Assembly: GCA_037179515.1 (NCBI GenBank) | Contig: JAXCGZ010003807.1 | Coordinates: forward strand, 118,501-182,500 | Length of the DNA: 64,000 nucleotides | Direction of reading: 5' to 3' | From: Halocaridina rubra | Lineage: Eukaryota > Arthropoda > Malacostraca > Decapoda > Atyidae | Part shown: piece by piece, positions 12,301 to 24,300 of the stretch | How the letters are laid out: each line of letters opens with the position of its first letter | Position numbering within the stretch: position 1 is the stretch's first letter | Notes under the pieces: generated by a model | Databases searched by the model: none | Seen by the model: only the letters and a program-made list of their open reading frames with translations | Told to the model about the DNA's origin: nothing | Translations under genes and position numbers: made by a program

Positions 12301-15300
12301 TTTCAGCTTCTGTGTCATATAGCTGGAAAAAACTTTGTAAGACTTTTTTTAGAGCAGTGTATATTACTTAACAAGTAATTAGGTCAGTACATTGCATAAA
12401 CCTCCAGTGGTGTGTGGCTTTTTGCATACATATTGCTACGGGAAGGGCGTTTATCCTCCTCATTATGGAATCTTCATGTGCACCCTTCCCCTCCGAAGCA
12501 CCATCACCTTACTCACGAACTGTTCACTCATTTTCACTACTTTTTACCCAAGAATCTGTTTTACATTCCTGGATTTTACTCACTCTGAGCCTTACCTGCC
12601 TTTTCTACTGCACAATGGCTTATCCTTCTTCTACCCATTCTAGAGACTTTCCACATGCCCTGGACAAACTGCACGATTTCCTCACCGCTCCTCATGAAGA
12701 ATATGAGGTAAACTACTCATTATGAGCCAGAGGCTGCTACATATTCCCTCCCACCACCGCTAACTCCCAATGTTATGGCCACATGGGATAATAGCAGTGA
12801 TGTCCTTCAACTTCTGAAGTGTCTGCAAAAGTCTGAGCAACGCCGACTTTACCAGGACGAGGTCCATAGGAAAGCTGACGGCATACGATGCCAGGAGGAA
12901 AATGCAAGATTTACAGCATTCCTACAGACGATGTTACACATGTGGAGTGGCACAGCTCCCTGCCTACAGCTGCCCACAAAAGGCGAACCTATCCCTCCCA
13001 CAATCCCGACAGATTCGTCTGCTAGTGTCAAGTCCCAGGATACACCAGTACCTCCTGCGACTCGTCCTGCAACCCACAGCCCTCCTGTTCATCCGTCTGC
13101 CACATCTGTTTTCACAGCTATGTACACAGCTGCTCCTCCTCCTCCAAGCACACCAGTGCCACAGAGCTCACCCAATCTGTAAACTGATGCAACATTTCAA
13201 GTTTTTTGCCAATGGCATTGGAGCCTGGATCCCCTGCCAATGCTGGGTTTTTCCCCCACATCTTGGTTTTTCACTAACCATTTGGGTTTCTGGGTTTTTA
13301 TTTTTAATATAGCTCATATTCTGGGTTTTGCCATACATCATATCATATTAGTATAAACTGAAAATAAATCAGATATATACCTTGTTCGCTTTTTCCGCAT
13401 TTTTTAACCGCGAAATTGCAATAACGCCCCTAAAAAATAATAGTAAAAATACAAAATTCACGAATAATGCCCATGCAAAAAAATTTGAAAAAAACATTTT
13501 CATTTTAGTAAAAAATCGAACGCCTCGATGGCACTTTAACGCCATCCTCCTCCTCTTCTACCGCTTAATGCGATCGGATATTATGAAGATAATGAAAAAA
13601 AAAGCATTAAGAACAAACAGCAAACAAATATTCGATATAATATTGTCAGGGAAATAGCGTGCAAGGGTGCATCAGCTGATATGGAAGTGGCAAAACGTTT
13701 GCCAATAGAGGTTCGTTCTGCCGCATCCTCCTCCTCTTCTACCGCTTAATGCGATCGAATATTATGAAGACAATTGATAAAAAGCATTAAGAGCAAACAA
13801 CAAACAAATGTTCGATATAATATCATCAGGGAAATAGCGTGCAAGGGTGCATCAGCTGATACGGAAGTGGCAAAATGTTTGTCGATAGAGGTTCATTTTC
13901 CCTCATCCTCCTCCTTTTCTACCACTTAATGCGATCGAATATTATGAAGAAAATAGAAAAAAGCATTAAGAACAAACAGCAAACAAACTTTCGATATAAT
14001 ATCGTCAGGGAAATAGCATGCGAGGGTACATAAGCTGATACGGAAGTGGCAAAACGTTTGCCCATAGAGGTTCGTTCTCCCTATCCTCCTCCTCTTCTAC
14101 CGCTTAATGCATTCGAATATTATGAAGAAAATTGAAAAAAGCATTAAAAACAAACAACAAACAAACTTTCGACATAATATTGTCAGGGAAATAGCGTGTA
14201 GAGAATATATATATTTCATTTAAGTTTCCCCGATATACGTTTTCTTTGTAACGAATTGTATAGTTTTCTTTTTCTCTCAGCTGACTTTGTTTAAGTTTAG
14301 ATTTCTTGCAGCATGGTCAATATGTAAAGAAGATAGAATAATGTTTAGAACCTAGGAATATTAATATGTAATACTATAATCTTGAAAATTAAATAAACCC
14401 CAAATAGAGTGAGTAAATAAATATTTTATGAGTAAGATATTGTGCCTGAATAGTGATAAACATCAGCTGATACAGAATCGGCAAAACGGTTGCCGATAGA
14501 GATTCGTTCTCCCACATCCTCCTCCTCTTCTTCCGCTTAATGCGATAGGATATTATGAAGATAATGGAAAAAAAGCATTAAGAACAAACAGCAAACAAAC
14601 TTGCGATATAATATAATCAGGGAAATAGCGTGCGAGGATGCATCAGCTGGTGCGGAGGCGGCAGAACGTTTGCATCCTCGTGCTTACCGCCACCATGCAA
14701 GTCCCAGTGTACTGTATGCCTGTTGCCCACCGCATAATACAGTACAGTAAAGTATGTTAATTTCTTGCTGTACAGTATATCTGAATATCTTTTGTATACT
14801 CTTAAAAATAGATACAGGGTTTTCTGCTTTGTTATGTACATATAAAATATGTTATTACTTATCTTATATCTTTGGCATAGTATGTCTATGTAAGGTTGTG
14901 GAATGTATCTATACCCTTTATCATTGTTTCCTATGGAAAATTACTCCGTTTTTTTAAGCGATTTTCTATTTACCCGTCACTTCTGAGAACCTATCTCCGT
15001 GTTATTCCAAGAACAAGGTGTATATAAATGCTTAAAATTATTTTATAACGTTCTGTGTTGACAGAGCTTTTTATGGACCAGTTGTCAACCGAACATGTTT
15101 GTTCCGTATACAAGATTCAAACAAGTCTGATTGACGACTCTAGTCAGGTAATGCTAGCAATAAGTATGATTACTCAGTGAATTCAGGAAGTTCAGTTCAC
15201 AAGTTAGTGCTGCAGTTACTGCTGGACTCGAAGATTGTGCAGTCCATTTTTACTGTTTATTATTTGTTTTCATAATGAGTAACGAAATGCAAGGTGAATC

Positions 15301-18300
15301 CTCGACTAGAAAAAGGAATTAGTATGTGCAGTCATTTTAGGAAGAATAGTTACAAGATCAGGAATTGAAGAATTGGCTTCAGCAAGATAAAAATGATGAA
15401 GAAGCCAGCTACTATGAGTGCTGCAAAGTTACACTAAGGAATGCAAATAAATCCATGCTTCTGAGACATAAATCATCAGTGAAACAGAAGAAATGTTTTG
15501 ATGTGGCTGAGTCTAGTGCTGAGTGTGTTAATAGCAAAAAGTGAACTGTTTATTGCCGGCTAATTTGCTGAAAATAACATTCCCTAAGCTAACTTCGATC
15601 ATCAGCTCACAGTATGTAAAAGAGCTTTCCCTGATAGTAAGATTGCTGAAAAATTGCCAATGACAGGAAATTAAACTTTCTTATGTCATTCAAGATGGCA
15701 TAGCCTTCCATGATAGAACATTGATGACTATCTGCAAAACGCAGAAGTTTTTCAACCCAAATTTTAGCTGTAGTTGTGAGATATTTTAATTTGAATAAGC
15801 ACGATATCGTGGACTTATTGTTAGATATCGTATCTGTTGAAGACAGAACGGCTCTTGGTCTTTACAGAGCTGTTAAATTTATGCTACAAGAAAGGGATAT
15901 TCTTTCATAGAATGTTATTGGTTTTGGGAGTGATAATTGCTGGTCTTTGATGGGCACCAGAAGAGGATTTCAAAAGTTACTAAAAGATAATGTACCTTCT
16001 GTTTTTAATCTGGAATGAGTCTGCCATTCTTTTGCCTACAGCTGTTAAATCTATTCTACAAGAGAGAAATATTCTTTTACAGAATGTAATTGGTTTTGGG
16101 AGTGATAATTGCTCTTCCATGATGAGCACCAAAAGTGGATTTCAAAAGTTTCTAAAGGATGATGTATCTTCTGTTTTTATTATGGGATGCGTCTGCCATT
16201 TCTTCGTCCTTTGCGCTAGCCAGGCTGTAATGTATTGCCCTCATAATTAGAGGCTTTCTTAAAATATTTAACGTCCTACTTCTCTCAAAGCAGCAAGACA
16301 ATGAGACTTTACACTTACTCAGGATGTGATTGCAACAGCTTGCCACAAAGTACCTAAACTTTCACAAAGAAGATGGCTGTCATGTGAAAAAGTAATTACA
16401 GTGATATTAGAACAATATGATGCTTTACTTCTCTATTTCCAAAGTGAGTAAAAAAACTGACAAGGTTGATGGTGCCAGAAGAATTTATGAAATATTAAGT
16501 AACTGTGGAACCAAACATATGCTACTTTTTCTTCAGTATGTTTTAGAGAAATAAATTTACTGAATATTGAGTTCCAATCAGAGCATTTCAGGTTACATCT
16601 GCTTTATGGAATGGTATCATCAGAATACAAAAATATATTGAGTGTCTCTATTAAAGATGATGTACTGAAGAACACTAAATTATCAGATATTGAACCAAGC
16701 GATGAAATTAACCACAAAATTATCAATGATGTTTACCTTTGGGGTAAGGCAACAGCTCATTTTTTTAATGAACCTTTTTCTGATGAAATTTGTGCTAAGA
16801 GATTAAAAACTGACTGCCTGAAATTCCTAGTGGAACTCTGTAATCAGATAAGAACACGATTTCCTTTCAGTGAGGATGGTATTATTACTAAACTAAAGAT
16901 ATTAGACCCAAAGGTACCTCATGACTGCAGCATATCTCCTACATCTATCAATCCTTTGGCAATCCATTTCCAAACATTGTGCCAGAAAACAGACTAAATG
17001 ATCTTGATGATCAATGGGGGAGTTGTCATTTAACAGCATACTGGTTCAAGTTACAAGACATAAAAGATGGTCTTAGTAATTTAAAATATGAGGTTCTATC
17101 CAATTTCATGGTTATTATGACTATCCTGCCACATTCATCTGAATCCGTGGAGAGAATATTTTCTCAAATGAACTGTATCAAAACAGAGAGCACAAATTCT
17201 TTGAAAGCAGAGTATTAAAGACAGACTACTGGCAAAGCAAGCTATTTCCAGAAATGATATGGGATGCACTAAGTGGGAAGCCGGAAAACAGTTAATCAGA
17301 GACTTGGAAGGAGGAGCTTTAAGCAAATGATAAATAGAAAGAATGAAATTGCAAAAAGAAAATAGGAAATTGTCAACTCTTTCTAGAGGAAATGATTAAG
17401 AAGACTCCGAGGAGGAAGTATTGTTTTGATCCGCATATAAAAGTAAGTAGAATACTAATATATTTCAATTTCAACTTGATATTATGAAAATCTGGGTTTT
17501 TTATTTTGAATCTGGGTTTTTTGGGAACAAGATCTGGGGCTTTTCTGAAAATCTCATTGGCAGGAGGTAGCACGACTTTGCTGTCATGATAGTCCATCAG
17601 AATTTGTCAAGAGAGAAACAGCTCATACAGCTTCGCAAGTACAGTACATCTCCCTTGACTTACAAAAAGTTCTGGAGCACACACTTGGCATCCCTCCAGA
17701 CACTTCCCTCAAAGCGGACATAGTACTCGACTGTTTGTAAGGCCACTTTAAGGATCTCAGGAACAGAGCCATTCGACGTCGTAACCTACTTTGCTGTAAA
17801 CAAGCCAACGTTGAGTCCTCCAGCAACTTTTATGTCTGCCTCAAAAACCTGGCTGAGGAGGTAGACCTGTGTTCTGGTGATCCCATATGTTTGACGAAAC
17901 ACAGTTGAAGATGGTGTTCATGATGAGAGTCCGAGATTAGGACTTTGTATAACGTCTTATCTCTCTCGATGCAGCTGTATCCCTCTACACATTCTTCACA
18001 TGTTGTAAGTCATTTGAGACTTCTTGAACAACTGCTACAGCTATTCACGCCTCGCCCAGTCAACTACCTGCTGTTTCTGCTTACCAGAAGAAACAACGAT
18101 GAATGAAGACGGCCTCTTCCCAGCAGACTCAACCCACACAGTCTTCCTCCAATTCTTCACGCCAGTACTGCAACTGCCAACACAGCACGGGAAGGTTCCC
18201 TGCTGCTGATGGTACCCGCACCAATTGTAGCCAAAAGGGTCACTGGGCCAGGACCCCTAGATGCCCAGCCAAGGACGTGCAATGCTGCAATTGCCACAAG

Positions 18301-21300
18301 ACTGACCACAATGACAGATGTTGCAAGAAAAAGGACAAGTGTCAAGAAAGCTATTCCGGCTCCAGTAGAGCTTTCCCTTCTTCCCGAAATAAACATGGCA
18401 ACTGTCATCACGTACAACGCATTGCTACATGCAACACCATTACCTCCGAAAACTGACAGGACCCTTCGGGAGCCTAACTTGCAACAGGAACCCCTACTTT
18501 CTGACGATCACCCTACAAGACCTTTCAAGTTTGTCTCTGCTGATTTATTTCGGGTTACAGGGAATTCATTCCTAGTAATTGCGGACAAATTGTGAGGCTG
18601 GCCTGAGGTTGTATTCTGCAGACCCGACACTACAGCTTCAAGAGTTGTCAGGATGTTCTGCAGATACTTCCGAGAAGTTGGTGTTTCCCTCCACCTCAGG
18701 ACCAATGTTCTAAGCATGGAATAAATAGCACAAGTGGAATGTTATCAATGATAACAATGGTTTCAAATATGAAGTTAGGCTGGCAAACTAAAACTTTCTC
18801 TTGTAAGCTAGGGGAGATTAATGGTAACCATAGCAAAGCTAACAATAAGCAATTGTTTTAAAGAAGTTACACAATTCACTCACAGAATCGTGACTTTAGG
18901 TTATATGAACAAGACATGTAAAGCCGTCTGAAGCATTACTGTAAGAATTTTATATAAGAATTTGAAAAATTTTCCTTACAACTTAATCTGGATACATAAA
19001 GAATTTTGGATTCACTCCTTAAACGAACAAAAACTTCAAAAATTGGTGATAAATTTTGTCTGGATGTGATTTTATTTAGAGTCAAAGAGTGACATGATAC
19101 AATATGATACTGCTGAAAACTTTAATGTTCTACCGTGCATAAATTTTTTGCTTAATAGCCAAATTAATGAACATGTGTGTTTATCGCAGTTTTAAAAATT
19201 TTACTTAATGGGAAAAGAAAAAGTGAATATTTTGCATATGCAATGAAACAAGTACAAGCCATAATATATCAACACGTTCAATATGTGGTAACTCTTGAGG
19301 CAGGATACCATTGTTTTCAATAATATCTTGTAGAGTCTATTATGCTACATTCTGGTTTTGTCCTATCATTACAGGCTGAACTAAATGGCCGAGGGCATAA
19401 AGACTGCTTGTCTGAATGGGGGAAAAGTGCTATGAAACATTGATTTGGAAAGCTCCCAGCAAGAAGTGGTAAACAAGCAAGTTTGGTATTTAAATGAACA
19501 TAGATTTATTGCATTATGATAAATAAAACATATATTAGCAATCAAGAAATTTTCATCCTATGGAAAATATTCATACAGTAAGGTAGAGCATTGTAGATAT
19601 TTACTGGACAGATAATTTACTGCAAATACCATACTCATATATTTCATATTAAAGTGATTAATACCCTGTATTCAGTCTTATCATTGGTAATATTCCCCTT
19701 GTGCTATTTATTCCATTCTTAGAACTCTATCTATTAAAATGCTTTCAAAGAATTTGAGAATTATGGTGGGGACATTACTCTATAATCTTTAATCTACTGC
19801 AGAAAGTTTTATGTTTCTATGGATTACATGAAGCACATAACAGATAAACCTTCTTACCTCCTAAAGGCACTGCCAGAGAACGTACAACGAACTTTCTGTC
19901 TGTAACCAGTTAACTGGCAAACCGCTGGTGCCTCTATTGTTTTCTCATTTACTGAAAAATAAGAAAATATCAATAAACAAGTGTTTGATTATTAACTGCA
20001 TAAAATTATCTCTAAAAAAAGTTTACCAAATCCCACAAAACCCTGTTCCTAGAACAGCATTTCTCAAATGGTGCGCGTTATTCCACTTTAATTTTAAAAC
20101 CTCAGCATCAAAGTCTGCTTCATAAAAGCTTATTTGTCTACAATAAGCTTTTAAAGCTTCATTGATTCTATAATATGGCCAGGCAATTAATTCCAGTTCC
20201 CAATGGTAGCTGGAATAAAATTTCATGAATACTGATTAGTATTAAGTTTAAGAAAGGAAAATACTACAGGCATTAACTGAATATCCTGATATTGCTTGTA
20301 GGATGGAATAAGCCAGACAGAGCCCATTGCAAAGGGTGCTTAACGCAGTGATCAATTTCATACTGTAAGTAAAGCAAGCTAACAGTGCGTCTCTACCACA
20401 AGTCGGAACTTGAGGCAGGAATAAAAAAACTCAACCACCAGCAAGTTTTCATCTAGTAATCTGATAATCTACAGGCAGTGACCAAACTGGGGAACAATAC
20501 TCCGTATTAGGAACTATAAAAACTTTAAAACAATTTATTATAATAGATTTGTCACAATAATTGAAATCTTAAAAGATTTCCTAAAGACTTTTCAATGAAT
20601 CTCTTGCTTGAGTCATCTTACATTTGTAAATTACCTTCAGAATCTTGAATGAAGGTAGCATCATCAGCAAAGGCAACTCATTTATTTTTCAAACCTATTC
20701 GCATGTCATAAGAATACACAATGAAAAGCAAGGTGCCAAGAACTATACCCTGGGGGACACTTTATATTACATTCCTGAATTAACTTCGAGGTCAATTTTT
20801 CACTACCCTTAGAGTCCTGATACCTATGAATTGGACAATAATACCAAGCAAAGATCTGGCAACACCCATATTTCTTAGAGTAAATAAAGAGCCTCATTGT
20901 TAAGACAAACATATTCACCACAATATTCAAGCCCGATAATGTGTGTCTCCTGACCGAAGTCCAGTGGTTATTCAATATCAGTAGAAGTTGTTGGAACCAT
21001 ATGACCAGCGCCCAGATCTTTACAAAACTAAAATTGTAGATTCGGAAAAAATCCAGCACACACTACATAATTATAAAGGCACTTCACCAGCAGTCTCTCG
21101 AAATTTTTTTAATAAACTAGGTTTTAAAGAAATTGGCTAATAATCAGTGGGTGATGATATTTCAATTGAGATCTTTAAGGAGAAAAAGCACATTACTAAT
21201 CCTCCAACAAGAGATAAACCTCCAGGTATGATTAGTTTTCGAGATATCACTAACAATTCTTTTGCAAATTGATCAGCATTCTTTAAAAAAAAAAATCCAA

Positions 21301-24300
21301 TTCATGCAAGAGGATATTTAACCTCAAGGGATCGAAATGTTAGAGGTCACGTCAGATTTAGAATGACAAGCCTGAGGCATACAAAGGTCCATGTCACTCT
21401 GCTGGCTATTAAAAACTTCAGCTAAATAACTTCCTTTTCTTTTGGGCAGAGAGTAAGGAGCCTATCAGGTTTATATAATGGTAGCAGAGAAATTTCAACA
21501 CCAAACAGAGCAGTTTTTAACATGGACCACCACTTGTGTCTGATGTATACCAGAGAGTGTCTTTGACACTTATTATATTCAGAAAGTACCTCAGTTCTGG
21601 ATCGAGTATAATTTCTCCAAGTTAGATCTAATCAGTTTCAAGTCCAAATATGACATGCTTCTTCTTTCTTTAAATAGGAACATCTACATTCATTAATACC
21701 CCATGTTTTATTTTTCATGCAAAGATTCAATATAATTGATGAAAGTCCTCTCTCAATGAGGTCAACCATAAAGCTGTTTCTTGATCTGAAGATATCATAT
21801 TGACTACAATTTTCTTTTTATGACTGTGACACCAGGACGGGCCCCAAAAAAAATAAATAAATCTCCCCTCATCGGGCCTGGGCTCGAAGAAAGCATAAAG
21901 AGAGACAGAGATGGAGTATTGTGGCTTGTCAGATGTGAAGGGAAAATAAGAGATGTGTAACGAATATCCAAGAATATTGGGTGTTAATGTAGGCATAGAA
22001 AATGTCTGGCCAATTAAGATTAGCAATATCAAACAAGATACCATCCAATCTGCCAGCAACTTAAGTTAAATTTTAGGAAAACGATACACCAGGGATGTCT
22101 TGGTTGATTTTTAGTGACAGAAAGTAAACAAAGATCTCAAGACCAAATAGGAGACCTAACCAACTTTAGAAGTAATTGCAGCAGGAGGATCAGTCAAGAA
22201 AAGGTTAAGGCATTACTAGACCTAAGTGTGGCTTTCATATATTAGAATAAATAAAAAGGAGTATACTAGTCAAAAGGAATGGTGGTAATGGAAATAATAT
22301 GGTGCTGCAATGGGTTGCACTGAATGCTGCCCCTTCACCTCTACTGTTCAAACTATTATGGCTGGCAAAACAAGCACTATAGGTATTTTCAGATCTTAAG
22401 CACTAGGCTAGAAGGGTACTTAATATAACACCAAACTCACAGACGGAGCACTTCTTGGTGGAGGTTCTTCCCTTACCTAATTCAAGAAACACTACCAAAA
22501 ATATAAAGATAAGGCATTACAGCAAGGAACACAGCAAAGTGAACTTGAATGCAAATTTTCCAATGATTTTATCAAAAGGAAGTATCATGTTTTTAGTTAA
22601 AGGTTACACAGTAAACTTAATATTATGAAATAAGCATCTGTGGCTAATGCACATTTACTGCAAAAAGAATTTAAACTGCAAATAACACTGGGAATTGTGA
22701 AAACTATTTCAATTTTCTTAATTAAATTCATTTTGAAATAATATAAAATTTATCCAAAACAAAACATTAAAACTTACAATTACAAAACTGACAGTCATCT
22801 ATGATGTCGTATTCCTCATTAACCCAACAAAGATCATGGTCACCAACTTGCGCTAATATTTCCTCTATATCCTCGCTTTTAAAAGCACTTTCAAAAATAA
22901 ATAAGCTGGTGGTGGCTCTGGAAGAAAAAGAAGACAAAAATACCATAATCAATGTGCACTCTGTCTTTATCTTTTAATAAATAGGCACACACTATACAAA
23001 ATACCATCTATCTACCTTGGCTGTCTCCCCCAGTTAGGGGGTAGCCGACATCAAAAAAGAAACAATAAGTTTCCGTCTCTCACTTACTTCATACGCCATA
23101 ACTCTGATCCATACATCACAGTTGGCACAACCACTTTCTCATACAAAACTTTCTTAACATTCATTTCCAACCCTCTATTCTTCATCACTCCTTTCAATGC
23201 ACCCAACACTTTACATCCTTCATTCACTCTGTGACACACATCTGCTTCCACTCCACCATTTGCAGCTATAACCGAGCCTAAATACTTAAACTGATTAACT
23301 TCTTCAAGTGTCTCTCCATTCAACATAACATTCAATCCAGCGCCAACCTCATTTCTTGTACACCTCATAACCTTACTCTTTCCCACATTCACTCGCAGCT
23401 TCCTTCTCTCACACACCATTCCAAATTCTGACACTAACTGACACAGCTTTTCCTCTGAATCTGCCACCACCACAGTATCATCTGCAAACAGCAACTGATT
23501 CAGCTCCCACTCGTTATCATCCTCATCTACCATTCTCAAACCTCGACCACGCACTCGCTCATTCACCTCTCTTACAACTCCATCAATATACAAATTGAAC
23601 AGCCATGGTGACATCACACATCCCTGTCTCAGTCCCACACTCACTGGAAACCACTCACTCACTTCATTCCCTACCCTAACACAAGCTCTACTGCCCTAAT
23701 ACAAACTCTTCACTGCATGCAACAGTTTACCATTTTTTTTTTTTTTTTTTAAAGAGTGTGACACCGGGACAGGCAGAAACCGCCCTCATCAACAAAGGCC
23801 CGGGCACAAGAAAACACCAAGAAGAAGGAAAAGAAAATGGTTAAGGGCAAGGCAGAGAGGAGGTAATGTCACACAAAGGAAAACGACAGACAGAAAAAAA
23901 CAGTCAAAGTAAAGAGGACCCAGAGATATGGAGGACTAGGCTCTGAGATGACGATATAATTCCATATAACCTACACACATTCCACATTACCTCTCTATCA
24001 ACTCAATCATATGCTTTCTCCAGATCCAAAAATGCAATATACAAATCCTTACCCTTTGATAAATATTTCTCACATAACTGCCTAACTATAAAAATCTGAT
24101 CTATACAACCTCTACCTCTCCTAAAACCACTCTGCACTTCCGCGATCACATTTTCTGTCTTATCCCTAATCCGATTAATCAGTATCCTACAATACACTCC
24201 TTCCTACCACACTGAACACACTTATACCCCTATAAATACTGCATTCATACACATCTACCTTACCTTTGTATAGGGGCACTAAACAAGCAATCACCCATTC

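Larger units (their letters stand above)
13233..17564 (+). mobile_element. hAT-family DNA transposon (ZBED5/DUF4371-like transposase), inactive, inserted in Gypsy gag
   Basis: Matching termini CCTGCCAATG (13233-13242) and CATTGGCAGG (17555-17564) bound the unit, and both sides continue with repeated CTGGGTTTTT-type sequence. Transposase pieces on the plus strand include GFGSDNCSSMMSTKSGFQKF (about 16090-16150), the open segment 16611-16997 (YKNILSVSIKDD, INDVYLWGKATAHFFNEPF) and the hAT C-terminal dimerisation motif at 17100-17217 (LPHSSESVERIFSQMNCIKT). The reading frame is broken in many places. A Tigger-like element (13380-15020) sits inside it. I could not find a convincing 8-bp target duplication, so the exact ends are tentative. 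Confidence 0.8.
12613..18706 (+). pseudogene. Ty3/Gypsy retrotransposon remnant: gag split by a hAT insertion, then zinc knuckles and an integrase scrap
   Basis: The left part (12613-13232) includes an open stretch at 12775-13182 rich in Ser/Thr/Pro, then DATFQVF. The right part resumes at 17565 with EKQLIQLRK, LDLQKVLEHTLGIPPDTSL, KNLAEEVDLCSGDPIC and DWTLYNV-like gag blocks in broken frames. CCHC-like knuckles (NCSQKGHWARTPRC, CCNCHKTDHNDRCC) lie at 18218-18345. Almost at once the sequence passes to an integrase-like segment (FKFVSADLFRV, FLVIADKL, then GWPEVV after a stop) at 18525-18615. Protease, reverse transcriptase and RNase H are missing, so a large internal deletion joined gag to integrase. 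A TIR element ends it at 18707. The whole unit lies in JTB intron 3. Confidence 0.8.

Noticed and set aside
16611..16997. 128-codon open frame that could be a host gene
   Set aside because: Its sequence and neighbours match a hAT transposase, and both sides are broken by stops.
13233..17564. 8-bp target duplication for the hAT element
   Set aside because: Candidate flanks (left CTGGATCC, right AGGTAGCA) do not match, so no duplication is claimed.
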